DNA of 20,806 nt, taken from NCBI GenBank assembly GCA_002509495.1, contig DAEV01000003.1, positions 47,504-68,309 on the forward strand, given 5' to 3'. Of this stretch, positions 1 to 8,310 are shown piece by piece. The stretch's first letter is position 1. Every line of letters begins with the position of its first letter. The notes below the pieces were generated by a model. The model saw nothing but the letters and a program-made list of their open reading frames with translations, was not told the origin of the DNA and made no database searches. The translations under genes were made by a program, and so were the position numbers. The DNA comes from Methanolinea sp. UBA473. Its GTDB lineage: Archaea; Halobacteriota; Methanomicrobia; Methanomicrobiales; Methanospirillaceae.

Positions 1-770
1 TGAAGATGATCCAGTGCATCTCCCCCCTCTCATCCGGATCTCTCGAGGTCTTCGGCCATGATGTAAACGTAAAGCCGCGGGAGATCAAACGACGGCTTGG
101 TGTCGTGCCGCAGGAGACCAACCTCGATACGGATTTCACGTGCTTTGAGAACCTGCTCGTCTATGCCAGGTATTTTGACATCCCCCCTGATGTGGCCGGG
201 GATCGGGCTGACGATCTCCTCAGATTCATCCAGCTCGAGGAGAAACGGGACGTGGCCATCGAGAAGCTCTCGGGCGGGATGAAACGCAGGCTGGTGCTGG
301 CGCGGGCCCTCGTGAACAGCCCGGACCTGCTCATCCTTGACGAACCCACTATAGGCCTCGATCCCCAGGCCCGGCACCTGATCTGGGAGAAACTCAAAGC
401 GCTCCAGGCCCAGGGGAATACTATCGTTCTCACAACCCATTACCTTGAGGAGGCAGAACGTTTGTGTGACCGTCTTGTGATCATGGACGAGGGGAAGATC
501 CTGGTGGATGGATCGCCTGAGGACCTGATCAAGGCTCACGTGGGGGGAGACGTTGTGGAGGCAGAATACTCGCCGGAAGTTGTTGCGTGCCTGCAGGACA
601 TGGGGGAGAAATTCGAAGTATACGGGGATATGGTGCAAATCTTCTCCGAACGTCCAAGAGACGTCGCCGGAAAGCTCTTTGCCGCATGCAACCCTGGAAA
701 AATCTTCGTACGGCGCGGTTCGCTTGAAGATGTATTCTTATCGCTGACCGGAAGGGCATTGCGGGACTGA
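1..770 (+). CDS. ABC-2 type exporter ATP-binding protein (5' truncated)
   Basis: This is the cytoplasmic ATPase subunit of an ABC-2 exporter in the drug/daunorubicin (DrrA/NodI-like) group. The reading frame is open to the left edge (the first bases fit the end of ...M-K followed by MIQC), so the true start and the Walker A loop lie outside the window. Counting from the first in-window Met at position 6, the visible motifs are the Q-loop Gln36 (VVPQE), the signature LSGGM at 88-92, Walker B LLILDEP at 108-114, the D-loop near 119 and the switch His145 (TTHY). A divergent C-terminal part ends in SLEDVFLSLTGR, typical of this family. The permease gene starts 14 bp downstream, so the two should form one operon. 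The substrate cannot be inferred. The family call is secure. Confidence 0.95.
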   Translation, partial: KMIQCISPLSSGSLEVFGHDVNVKPREIKRRLGVVPQETNLDTDFTCFENLLVYARYFDIPPDVAGDRADDLLRFIQLEEKRDVAIEKLSGGMKRRLVLARALVNSPDLLILDEPTIGLDPQARHLIWEKLKALQAQGNTIVLTTHYLEEAERLCDRLVIMDEGKILVDGSPEDLIKAHVGGDVVEAEYSPEVVACLQDMGEKFEVYGDMVQIFSERPRDVAGKLFAACNPGKIFVRRGSLEDVFLSLTGRALRD

Positions 771-784
771 CCTGGAGGAGATGG

Positions 785-1561
785 ATGGAGAGACCATTTC
801 GGATTACGTGGGCAGCATGGAAGGTGTGGAGGAGGAACTGGGACGTCTTTTTCAAGACCTACCAGGTGAATTTCCTTCCCCCTTTCGTAGAGCCTGTCCT
901 CTATCTCCTGGCCATCGGGTACGGCCTCGGGATGTTCGTCGGAGAGATCGAAGGGATCCCCTACGTCCGGTATATCGCACCGGCCCTTCTCTCCATCTCC
1001 ATCATGAATTCCGCTTTTTTTGAGTGCACCTATTCGTCGTTTGTCCGGATGTATTATCAAAAAACCTTCGATGCCATGGTTGCGACCCCGCTGTCTCTCG
1101 AGGAGGTGATCGCAGGGGAACTTCTCTGGGGTGCGACCCGGAGCACGATCTATGCCGCGGCCATGCTGGTGGTGCTGTTCGGGTTCGGGGTGGTGGATTT
1201 CCCGGCCTCCCTCCTGGTCATCCCCTTCGCATTCATGGCAGGACTCCTGTTCGCAGGGATCGCCATGTGTTTCACCGCGATATCCCCCGGAATTGATACC
1301 CTTAACTACCCGGCCTTCCTTTTCATCACCCCGATGTTCCTCTTCTCCGGGACCTTCTTCCCCCTCACTGTGCTACCTGCAGGGTTACAGGTTTTCGCCC
1401 TGGCTGCGCTTCCCCTGACCCAGGTGGTCATCGTCACCCGATCTCTCACGCTCACGACCCTCTCTCCCTTCTTCCTCTATAGCCTCGTATGGATCGCCAT
1501 CATCTCCACGATCTTCTTCTTCCTCTCGATCGCTCTCATGAAGAGGCGCCTCGTGGTATAG
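785..1561 (+). CDS. ABC-2 type transporter permease (NodJ/DrrB-like)
   Basis: This is the membrane subunit paired with the upstream ATPase. The product has 258 residues, the usual length for NodJ/DrrB-type ABC-2 permeases. It has a short cytoplasmic N-terminus with the family-like stretch YQVNFLPPFVEP, then about six hydrophobic segments, including the characteristic LFSGTFFPL before the penultimate membrane pair. It ends in a basic tail (MKRRLVV). A GGAGGAG Shine-Dalgarno at 774-780 precedes the ATG at 785. An ATG at 781 is in another frame. The gene lies 14 bp after the ATPase and should be co-transcribed and probably translationally coupled. The exported substrate is unknown; drug, lipid or polysaccharide export are all possible for this family. 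Confidence 0.94.
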   Translation: MERPFRITWAAWKVWRRNWDVFFKTYQVNFLPPFVEPVLYLLAIGYGLGMFVGEIEGIPYVRYIAPALLSISIMNSAFFECTYSSFVRMYYQKTFDAMVATPLSLEEVIAGELLWGATRSTIYAAAMLVVLFGFGVVDFPASLLVIPFAFMAGLLFAGIAMCFTAISPGIDTLNYPAFLFITPMFLFSGTFFPLTVLPAGLQVFALAALPLTQVVIVTRSLTLTTLSPFFLYSLVWIAIISTIFFFLSIALMKRRLVV

Positions 1562-1565
1562 GCAG

Positions 1566-1577
1566 GGTATTAATACC
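1566..1577 (+). promoter_or_regulatory. TATA-like perfect palindrome upstream of CBS gene
   Basis: GGTATTAATACC is a perfect 12-bp palindrome lying 5 bp after the permease stop and 23 bp before the ATG at 1601. Its TATTAATA core fits an archaeal TATA element whose start site would fall near the start codon, implying a leaderless or nearly leaderless transcript. The symmetry could also make it a repressor site. This is inferred from position and composition only. Confidence 0.4.
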
Positions 1578-1600
1578 GGCCCGGAGAACGGGTCTGGTGA

Positions 1601-2023
1601 ATGAGTATCTACACCATCTGTCAAAAAAGCGTGGTCAGCGTGGGGCCTGAGACAACCGTGGATTTCGTTGCCCGGCTCATGCAGGACAAGAACATCGGGT
1701 GCGTAGTGATCACCGATCAGCACAAGCCCGTAGGAATCGTTACCGATCGGGACCTTGCACTTCGGGGGCGACTCGGGTGCTCGGAACCGGAGGTCTCACC
1801 TATTTCGGAGATCATGACCCGGGAATTGAAAACAATCCGGAAGGATACCGGGATCTTCGATGCGATCCAGGAGATGAAGAGTTCAGGGGTCCGGCGGCTG
1901 CCGGTCGTTGACAAAGGAGGGCGCCTGGTAGGGCTGATCACTCTGGATGATATCATCCGTCTTCTCTCCCGCGAACTCGGGGAAATCTCAAGGATCATCG
2001 GGAAGGAAAGTCCGAGGATTTAA
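1601..2023 (+). CDS. Twin CBS-domain protein
   Basis: This is a 140-residue soluble protein made almost entirely of two CBS motifs (a Bateman module), at about residues 5-60 and 70-127. The first contains GIVTDRDLALR and the second VRRLPVVDKGGRLVGLITLDDI, both typical of CBS repeats. Such stand-alone modules bind adenine nucleotides or S-adenosylmethionine and sense energy state, but ligand and partner cannot be read from sequence. No catalytic domain is attached. The gene is probably a separate unit from the ABC genes because a TATA-like element lies between them. A PQ-loop transporter gene follows 43 bp downstream. Confidence 0.93.
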   Translation: MSIYTICQKSVVSVGPETTVDFVARLMQDKNIGCVVITDQHKPVGIVTDRDLALRGRLGCSEPEVSPISEIMTRELKTIRKDTGIFDAIQEMKSSGVRRLPVVDKGGRLVGLITLDDIIRLLSRELGEISRIIGKESPRI

Positions 2024-2066
2024 ACGGGACTTTTCCCCAGGGTTCCCAGGATAGTGGAGCGCGATC

Positions 2067-2342
2067 ATGGAGATATGGTTCTTTGTCGGGATCGTTGCGG
2101 CACTTCTCACTACCTTCGGGTTCATCCCCCAAATCCTGAAGATGTCACGGACGAGGTCGGTAGAGGATGTAAGCCTCGCAACCTTCGTGCAGTTCCTGGC
2201 AGGGGTCGGGCTGTGGGCATTCTACGGCATGGCAATCGGGGACCCGATCGTTACGGTGGCAAATATCGTCACGTTTGCAACCCTTGTTGCAGCGATTGCA
2301 CTCTATTGCATTTATCATGGGAAGGCCTCAACCCCTGGGTAA
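2067..2342 (+). CDS. SemiSWEET / PQ-loop sugar transporter
   Basis: This is a 91-residue membrane protein with three hydrophobic helices (about 5-23, 38-57 and 62-84), the architecture of prokaryotic SemiSWEETs, which dimerise to pass sugars across the membrane. The PQ motif is at residues 21-22 (GFIPQ). Trp50 in helix 2 and Asn66 in helix 3 sit where known SemiSWEETs line the sugar pocket. GGAG sits 7 bp before the ATG. The following oxidoreductase gene starts 3 bp after the stop, so the pair is probably co-transcribed. A sugar substrate is family knowledge; the actual substrate in a methanogen is unknown. Confidence 0.9.
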   Translation: MEIWFFVGIVAALLTTFGFIPQILKMSRTRSVEDVSLATFVQFLAGVGLWAFYGMAIGDPIVTVANIVTFATLVAAIALYCIYHGKASTPG

Positions 2343-2345
2343 TCC

Positions 2346-3443
2346 ATGACCGATCCGGTGATCCTGCCTTCGATCAAGCCCGGGGAAGTACCGTTCTCCG
2401 CGATTGCGGACATCCGGTGCAGAGTGCTTCCCTACGCCCTCCTCGCGCCAAGCCTGCACAACGCGCAGCCCTGGAGGGTGGAATTCCGCGGCCGCAACCG
2501 GATTCTCCTGTTCGTGGACAGGGCACGACTGCTCACTCACTGCGATCCAAACGCACGCCAGGCCATGATCTCCCATGGTGCCTTCCTCGAGAACCTCGAA
2601 CTGGCGGCAAAGGCATTTGGACACAGGGCTGATATCGAACTGTTCCCTGGAGGCTGGCCCGGGACGAACCTTCCGCCCGACTCCATGGTGGCCGCCGTGG
2701 ACCTTGAACCCGATTCCCGTGTAATCCGGGACCCTCTTTTCGACCAGATCCCTGTAAGGCATACGAACCGCAGGGTGTTCAAGAAAAAGAAGGTCCCTGT
2801 TCCAGTCGCGGGAGACCTCACCGCTGCCTACGATTTTACCTATGTCCCGCTCGGATATACGGGGGACCCGGACCTGATCGCCTCGATTGCGGATCTTGTC
2901 ACATCGGCCAGGGAGCGTGAACTTGCAGACCGGGAGAGACTGCGGGAAACGCTGAACTACTTCAGGTTCACGGATAGGGAAGCCCGCGCCAGTCGTGACG
3001 GGTTCGGACTGGCCCAGTCCGGCTACGGGATTCTTTTACGCTTCCTCGTCGGGACGCTGATCCTGTCGAGGAAAAGGGGGGAGATGCCGGATTCTTCCTT
3101 TTCGCGAATGACCGTAAAAAACACAGCTAACGAGGCACGCAGTGCGGGCGGATATGCCTGGCTCTCCACGAAGGAAAATTACCGACTCGATCAGATCCGG
3201 ACCGGAAGAGCGTTTCAGAGGATTCATCTGAGATCTACAGCCCTCGGGCTCGCCCTCCAGCCGATGAGCCAGATCCTTGAAGGCTATCCCGAGATCGCGG
3301 ATTTAAGAAGAGATCTCTTCGAATGTCTCGGGATGCCCGAGACCCACACGGTGCAGATGCTGTTCCGGGTCGGGTACGCTTCTCCGGTACCTGCCTGCGG
3401 AAGAAGGGATCTGCGGGAAATCCTCTCCCCGCCCGCGCAGTAG
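2346..3443 (+). CDS. Acg-family FMN-binding nitroreductase-like protein
   Basis: This is a 365-residue protein resembling Acg (Rv2032)-type twin nitroreductase-fold proteins. The N-terminal half has the signature APSLHNAQPW at 34-43 and DPNARQAMISHGAFLENL at 67-84, where nitroreductases contact flavin and form the dimer. The second half ends with SALGLALQPM and a VQMLFRVGYA strand, as in the C-terminal nitroreductase lobe. Members bind FMN and may store flavin rather than catalyse reduction, so activity should not be assumed. It starts 3 bp after the SemiSWEET stop and ends 16 bp before the convergent GntP gene. No signal peptide or membrane helix is visible. Confidence 0.85.
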   Translation: MTDPVILPSIKPGEVPFSAIADIRCRVLPYALLAPSLHNAQPWRVEFRGRNRILLFVDRARLLTHCDPNARQAMISHGAFLENLELAAKAFGHRADIELFPGGWPGTNLPPDSMVAAVDLEPDSRVIRDPLFDQIPVRHTNRRVFKKKKVPVPVAGDLTAAYDFTYVPLGYTGDPDLIASIADLVTSARERELADRERLRETLNYFRFTDREARASRDGFGLAQSGYGILLRFLVGTLILSRKRGEMPDSSFSRMTVKNTANEARSAGGYAWLSTKENYRLDQIRTGRAFQRIHLRSTALGLALQPMSQILEGYPEIADLRRDLFECLGMPETHTVQMLFRVGYASPVPACGRRDLREILSPPAQ

Positions 3444-3459
3444 TGATGCGGATCCCGGT

Positions 3460-4743
3460 TCAGGTAAACACCAGCGTGTTCAGCCCTATCGCCACGAGCA
3501 GCACCACAACTCCCGCAACCGCAAGCGGAAGCGTATAGTATTTTACAACGGTTCCTATCTCGTCGCCGGTGCTGCGCTGGAGGAGCCAGAAGTAGGGATC
3601 GGTGACGTAAGAGACCACACAAGCCCCTGCAGCGACAGACAGGAGGAGCGTGATGGGATGCAGGCCCGCCACAACCTGGCCTCCGGCAATTAATTCGGAC
3701 GCAATCACGGTTGTAACGACCCGGGATCCCTGTGCAGCCTGGATGAGCGCGGTGAGAACGAAGGGAACAAGAACCAGGGGGAGTAAGGCGGCAATCTGAG
3801 GGAGGGCCTGCGAGGCGAATCCTGCCTGGACGATGACATTTCCAAGGGCGCCCGCACCGCAGATATCGAACATGATCATCCCCGCATGCTTGGTACCCTG
3901 CTGGATCCCGGCCATCCGGGCTGCATGGGGGGCTAGGGCGATCGCAGCGGCGGCCCCGGCCAGCATGATGAACTGGATGAGGCTTGCATGGGGGAGAGCC
4001 AGGAGGAGGATCCCGGCTGGGATTGCACCGATGATCACCAGGAACGGAGCCCAGGCCCGCCAGTGAAATCCCGTATTGACCTCATCGTGAGATCCCGTTC
4101 CTCCCATCTGCGCTTCCTCATTTTCTCCTTCCTCCTTGAAACGGGAGTTACGGGCTCCCGCGGCAAGGACGACCGCGGCAAGGATGATAAGAGAGAGGGG
4201 GATAGCGAGAAGGTCGAATACAAGGGGAGAGGTCTGGTTGCCGAGGGCAGAGAACAGAGGGATCGTCACGGGTGTAGGGTACACGAGCGTGTAGGAGAGT
4301 ACGCTTCCGACCGCCGCAAGGTAAAGGAGCCTCCTGTTCTCCGAAGCATTCCTGCCCAGGCGCTCCAGGACCGGAGAGAGCATGACGAACGCAGTGATGC
4401 AGCAGGTGGTCGGCAGGGCAAAGAGGTATCCTGCAAGACCTGATAGTGTAGGGGGATTCCTGGTCCTTCTCCTGATATCGGCAACAAGGCCTTCTATCTG
4501 GCCCTGCTCCTGAAGTATACGGGCGATCACTGCACCGCAGAGGATGATGATGGCAAAGATCCCGAAGACCCGCCCAAGGCCTCCTATGATGGCCTGGAAT
4601 ACCGAATCCAGGTCCATGCCCGACAAAAGACCATAGAACACAGCGGCACCGATAAGGGTGAAGAAGGGGGGTGCACGGAGAAGAAGGCTCACGCAGGTGA
4701 TGAGGACAAGGGTGATGAGAAAGAGGAGGAGCGCGTCCGGCAT
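3460..4743 (-). CDS. GntP-family permease (gluconate/H+ symporter type)
   Basis: This is a 427-residue polytopic membrane protein of the GntP family, which imports gluconate or related hydroxy-carboxylates with protons or sodium. It is hydrophobic throughout, with the N-terminal bundle (LLLFLITLVLITCV), a central ALPTTCCITAFVMLSP segment and a late ASELIAGG region, all at positions expected for the family. A charged cytoplasmic loop (RFKEEGENEEAQ) separates the halves. I chose the ATG at 4743 over the GTG at 4752 because the GTG lies inside a GGAGGTGA Shine-Dalgarno that is ideally spaced for the ATG. Acylphosphatase ends 51 bp upstream on the same strand. Substrate is uncertain; gluconate use would be odd for a methanogen. 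Confidence 0.9.
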   Translation of the reverse strand: MPDALLLFLITLVLITCVSLLLRAPPFFTLIGAAVFYGLLSGMDLDSVFQAIIGGLGRVFGIFAIIILCGAVIARILQEQGQIEGLVADIRRRTRNPPTLSGLAGYLFALPTTCCITAFVMLSPVLERLGRNASENRRLLYLAAVGSVLSYTLVYPTPVTIPLFSALGNQTSPLVFDLLAIPLSLIILAAVVLAAGARNSRFKEEGENEEAQMGGTGSHDEVNTGFHWRAWAPFLVIIGAIPAGILLLALPHASLIQFIMLAGAAAAIALAPHAARMAGIQQGTKHAGMIMFDICGAGALGNVIVQAGFASQALPQIAALLPLVLVPFVLTALIQAAQGSRVVTTVIASELIAGGQVVAGLHPITLLLSVAAGACVVSYVTDPYFWLLQRSTGDEIGTVVKYYTLPLAVAGVVVLLVAIGLNTLVFT

Positions 4744-4794
4744 GGCATTCACCTCCGGTCGCCGGAGGTAAGGGATCCCCGGATTCGGATCCCG

Positions 4795-5070
4795 TCATCT
4801 CCGGATCTCAAAATTCCGGAAGGAATTGCCCGTATCATTCCATTCAACCTCCATCCGGGCGACATGAATGAACCGGTCACCATCGGCCCGGATTCTCGCG
4901 AGAAACTCCCGCAGCACAGGTTCCTCTCCCACGGCGGTGATGCTCACCGTTCCATCGGGGTTGTTCCTGACCGTGCCGGAAACTCCGAGATCTCCGGCCT
5001 GATTCCTGACGAAATAGCGGTATCCGACTCCCTGGACCCGGCCGCATACCACAACGGATACCTGTTTCAT
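4795..5070 (-). CDS. acyP: Acylphosphatase
   Basis: This is a 91-residue acylphosphatase (EC 3.6.1.7), which hydrolyses carboxyl-phosphate bonds such as acetyl phosphate and carbamoyl phosphate. The signature GRVQGVGYRYFV is at residues 10-21 with catalytic Arg18. The second signature GTVRNNPDGTV carries catalytic Asn36. The length matches the family (about 90-100). A longer in-frame opening upstream to 5151 exists, but the family start and alignment fix the ATG at 5070. It lies between the kinase gene (184 bp upstream) and GntP (51 bp downstream) on the same strand. In archaea acylphosphatase can limit acetyl phosphate, but a link to the neighbouring kinase is only speculation. Confidence 0.95.
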   Translation of the reverse strand: MKQVSVVVCGRVQGVGYRYFVRNQAGDLGVSGTVRNNPDGTVSITAVGEEPVLREFLARIRADGDRFIHVARMEVEWNDTGNSFRNFEIRR

Positions 5071-5254
5071 CCTGATACTATGAGTTCTCCGGAGGGAGGT
5101 AAAAATCCGTCGGATAGATGCGGGGCCCCATGCCCGGCGAGAGGACCCCATTTTTTTGGATTCTCTGAAGGGATACCAATCGAAAAGAGGTTTTTATCCG
5201 TTCTTGCCTCTCTTCCGGAAATTTTCGGGTTCGGGAGACATCATTTCAGTTCAT

Positions 5255-7381
5255 TCAGGGTGTTCCGCCACGCCTGAAGTTACCGGCCGGCACTATGAGT
5301 TCAAACCGTGCACCCCTGCCCGGCTCCCCGTTCTCGACGATTGTAATGCCCGTGATTGCCAGGATCTCACGGCTGATGAAAAGTCCAAACCCGGTATGTT
5401 TTCCGAACCCGCGTTCGAATAACCTTTTTTTATCCGGATCCGCGATGCCAACGCCATTATCCTCGATCAGGAGCGAGAGCCTGTCCCCCTGGGGGAGGGT
5501 GTAACAGCGGATCGTGGTGATCTTTTCCCCGTACCGGAGCGCATTGTCAAAGAGGTTATAGAACACCTTCTCGAGAAGGGGGTCGGCCAGGACTTCGAAC
5601 GCTGTATTCTCCTCTTCGATCCGCACATCCCCCATACTCAGGTTTTGTGCTGCACTCGCGATCGTGGCATGAATATCCTGCCATGCCGGTGCCAGGATCC
5701 CGATGTCCTGGTAGATGCGGGTGAATTCGATCTGTTTCTGGATTACACGGGAGACCATCTTCATTCGATCGAGGTATTTCCGCACCGTGGGCTCGAGTGA
5801 AAAGTCCTCCGTGAGTTCGAGGTATCCCTGGAGTGCAGTGAGCTGATTGAGGATGTCGTGGCGGGTAATGCTGGAGAGGAGATTGAGCTTTTCGTTGGCG
5901 GTATGAAGTGCGGATCCCATCAGTTTCCGCTCGGTCACGTCATACACGACCCCTCTTAAAAGGGAAATTTTTCCTTCCTTATCCACCGTGTTCCCCACGG
6001 TGATATGGACCCAGCGTACCTGCCCGTCTTTTCGGACGATGCGGGCTTCATAATCGATCACATATCCGGGGGTCTTACCGCTCTTCTCAAGCTCGGCCAG
6101 GAAATCCGGAAGATCGTCCTTGTGGAATATCTCTACAACCGGGACTTTTCCCGACATGAAGTCCTCCTCTGTGTATCCGGTCATCGATTCAACACTGCCA
6201 TGGACAAAAACAGGTTTGAGAACCACGTTGTTCTGGATTCTAATCAGCGTACCCTGGACCGCGATGCCATGGAAGTTTTCTATGAACGATCGATATCTGT
6301 CTTCGCTCTGTCGTAATTCGGATTCTGCTGCAATCCTGTCGGTAATATCGACGCCTATCGCGATGTAGCGCGGGACCGGGTCTTCATATCCCGGAAGCTG
6401 CCGGGTATTCCACAACAGGGTCCTGATCGTTCCGTCCCTTGAACGGATAGTGGTTAAGAGATTTTCGAAGTATGCATCCTTCTCGATGATTCCTGTAATC
6501 ATTTTTGTGATCTCTTTCCGATAGTTCTTCTCCGGATAGAGACGTGTCCATACATCGCTCTTTCCCATCACCTCTTCCGCGGCGTATCCGCTGATCCGTT
6601 CCGCGGCTTTATTCCATTCGAGTACCCGGCCGCGGGAATCCAGCACCATCAGCCAGACATTCGCATTGATAATTATGCTCTGCTGCACCTGGTTGAGCCT
6701 CTTCATCTCGGTGAGCATCCGCTCCCGCTCGGTGATATCCGTAATCGTCAGGACGATTCGCGAGTCCGGAAGAGTTCCTGCCGATAAGAGAACCGTAAGG
6801 GGTTCGCCGGTACCAGTCTCAAGACGCGTTTCAATATCGCGGACATACCCCGTGGTTCTGATAGAATCAAAGAATTTTTCCTGTTCCGCCCTCTCCTTCC
6901 AGATTGTTGAAAGAGTGCAGCTCGCGGGATTGCATCCCAGGATGTCCGCGCCCCTGCGATTCATCTCGATGATCCTTCCGGGAGGATCGAGGATGATGAT
7001 GCCATTCTCCGAATTTTCAATGATGGTGTCGCGTTCGAGCTGCCTGTTCTTCAGGTTTTCAGACAGGAACGAGACAACGGCAGCGATCCCGATAAAGACC
7101 GCCGCACGCACCGCCGCACCAATAATCTCTCCGGAATCGGGCCAGGTATACACTCCAACGAGTGCAAAGTAGGCGATGCCGAGCAATGCGGAAAGGAGGA
7201 TCCCTTTCCTGTGATAGTGATACGAGAGAAGAATGATCGGGAAATAATAGATATGCATGAAGATGATGGTGATACCCTGCGAAAGGCAGAATACGGTCAG
7301 AGCAAGGACCGCCAGGGAAATAGCGATGAGGGCTGCCTTCCACGTCAGTTCAAGGTTCACCGGATCCCATCGATGGTTCAT
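5255..7381 (-). CDS. Membrane PAS-domain sensor histidine kinase
   Basis: This is a 708-residue sensor kinase. Residues 12-108 hold about four membrane helices with very short loops (an MASE-like N-terminal sensor). Three PAS domains follow at about 114-219, 232-350 and 358-485, each ending in DITERE, DITDRI or DVTERK. The dimerisation/phosphoacceptor segment SSITRHDILNQL has His508, the TRHD form common in methanogen kinases. The ATPase has the N box (FYNLFDNALRYG, 607-618), G1 DNGVG (641-645) and G2 GFGKHTGFGLF (658-668), all intact. The ATG at 7381 was chosen because the longer opening to 7576 overlaps the upstream YkgJ gene and is not kinase-like. No cognate intact response regulator is adjacent. 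Confidence 0.94.
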   Translation of the reverse strand: MNHRWDPVNLELTWKAALIAISLAVLALTVFCLSQGITIIFMHIYYFPIILLSYHYHRKGILLSALLGIAYFALVGVYTWPDSGEIIGAAVRAAVFIGIAAVVSFLSENLKNRQLERDTIIENSENGIIILDPPGRIIEMNRRGADILGCNPASCTLSTIWKERAEQEKFFDSIRTTGYVRDIETRLETGTGEPLTVLLSAGTLPDSRIVLTITDITERERMLTEMKRLNQVQQSIIINANVWLMVLDSRGRVLEWNKAAERISGYAAEEVMGKSDVWTRLYPEKNYRKEITKMITGIIEKDAYFENLLTTIRSRDGTIRTLLWNTRQLPGYEDPVPRYIAIGVDITDRIAAESELRQSEDRYRSFIENFHGIAVQGTLIRIQNNVVLKPVFVHGSVESMTGYTEEDFMSGKVPVVEIFHKDDLPDFLAELEKSGKTPGYVIDYEARIVRKDGQVRWVHITVGNTVDKEGKISLLRGVVYDVTERKLMGSALHTANEKLNLLSSITRHDILNQLTALQGYLELTEDFSLEPTVRKYLDRMKMVSRVIQKQIEFTRIYQDIGILAPAWQDIHATIASAAQNLSMGDVRIEEENTAFEVLADPLLEKVFYNLFDNALRYGEKITTIRCYTLPQGDRLSLLIEDNGVGIADPDKKRLFERGFGKHTGFGLFISREILAITGITIVENGEPGRGARFELIVPAGNFRRGGTP

Positions 7382-7442
7382 AGCCCTGTCCTGCCAAATC
7401 CTTTCTTTCGCTTTTCCTTTGATCAAGAAAGAGTTATCACTG

Positions 7443-7880
7443 CTACCATTTATGTGCTCGATCGGATCCCGGGTGACATGCCCTGCCGCCCTTTTCCAAT
7501 ACCCTGCACCTGGGAAAAAAGGTCTCCCCCCAGATCCAGGGTTCGTAATTCCGGCACATGTCAGGCTTGGCGTCATGAACCGAGCACAGGTACCTGTGTT
7601 TCCCCACCCTCCGGAGAAATGGACATACGGGAAGGTATCCCCCGGTATCCGGATCCCTTATCTCTGCCAGGACAACCCTGGACAGGTCATCCGGACGAAG
7701 CCTGTCGCACCTGACCCAGCTGCCGTCGGCCAGGCACGCGTGGAAAAAACGAAGGATACCGTGCTGCCCGTTTTCGATCCAGGAGTAGATATTGTCGACC
7801 GTGGGGGTGATCTTATCTCCAAACACCTTGCAGCACAACCCGCACTGTTCGCACCCGGAATATTCTTCTGCCATTTCCAT
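7443..7880 (-). CDS. YkgJ-family cysteine cluster protein
   Basis: This is a 145-residue protein of the YkgJ/UPF0153 (CxCxxCC) family, predicted to bind zinc or an iron-sulfur cluster. The N-terminal cluster is C10-x2-C13-x2-C16-C17 (CEQCGLCC). The C-terminal part has CPFLRR, then C-x2-H (CSVHD) and PDMCRNYEPW, the family's second cysteine set. Start choice is uncertain. In-frame ATGs lie at 7880 and 7874 and a GTG at 7904, none with a clear Shine-Dalgarno; I give the outer ATG. The kinase gene begins 61 bp downstream on the same strand. Molecular function is unknown for most members. A paralogue lies at 11190-11660. Confidence 0.88.
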   Translation of the reverse strand: MEMAEEYSGCEQCGLCCKVFGDKITPTVDNIYSWIENGQHGILRFFHACLADGSWVRCDRLRPDDLSRVVLAEIRDPDTGGYLPVCPFLRRVGKHRYLCSVHDAKPDMCRNYEPWIWGETFFPRCRVLEKGGRACHPGSDRAHKW

Positions 7881-8035
7881 CCATACCGCTTTGGTCTGGA
7901 ACACGAAAAATTACCGGTCTCCCTCCCTTTTCTCTTTCAATTGTACCTAATGGGAGTCCAAATTCTCCGGGGGTGGATGAGATCAACATCCCGTGAGACT
8001 GCAACCGTAACTGAAAGGAGGGGAATTCTATCCTG

Positions 8036-8064
8036 ATCGGGAGACGGAGGAAAAATCTCCCGAT
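8036..8064. repeat. 9-bp perfect inverted repeat (hairpin or operator)
   Basis: ATCGGGAGA at 8036-8044 is repeated as its exact complement TCTCCCGAT at 8056-8064 around an 11-base spacer. A T-rich run (TGTTTTTCTCC) follows about 7 bases later on the plus strand. In the divergent gap it could be an operator, a transcribed hairpin or a terminator of an undetected small RNA. No gene upstream on the plus strand needs a terminator here. Confidence 0.4.
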
Positions 8065-8236
8065 GATCAATGTTTTTCTCCATCGTCGCTATTTGGGATG
8101 ATTCCGGCTGAAATCTATAAGTATGGAGACACCTACAGTTGTCAAGGGTCGGAATCCTGATACGAGAGAGGGGCAGACACCCGAATCCACGCTGTCATCT
8201 CTTCCGAAATCCCACTCCGCAAACCCTGAAAAAATT

Positions 8237-8245
8237 GTATATCGG
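8237..8245 (+). promoter_or_regulatory. Candidate TATA element for DUF2180-aquaporin unit
   Basis: An AT-rich GAAAAAATTGTATATCG stretch stands out in GC-rich surroundings. TTGTATATC with a purine/A run in front resembles an archaeal BRE/TATA pair. Initiation would fall about 25 bp downstream, near 8268, giving a leader of roughly 40 bases that carries the AGGAGA Shine-Dalgarno at 8295-8300. Confidence 0.35.
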
Positions 8246-8310
8246 CCGCTGATCTATTTCCGGCACCAATTCTGCCAGTGGAAACGTGCCGTATAGGAGA
8301 ATGATTCGTG

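Larger units (their letters stand above)
7881..8310. other. Divergent intergenic region, 430 bp
   Basis: This region separates the minus-strand YkgJ/kinase unit from the plus-strand DUF2180/aquaporin unit. I see no convincing gene in it. It contains an inverted repeat at 8036-8064, a TATA-like CTATAAGTA near 8115-8123, and a second TATA-like TTGTATATC near 8237-8245 about 65 bp before the DUF2180 start. The two TATA-like sites suggest one or two promoters reading right. Confidence 0.5.

Noticed and set aside
7382..7576. N-terminal extension of the histidine kinase (65 residues)
   Set aside because: It would overlap the YkgJ gene and has no membrane or kinase-like features; the ATG at 7381 precedes the first helix directly.
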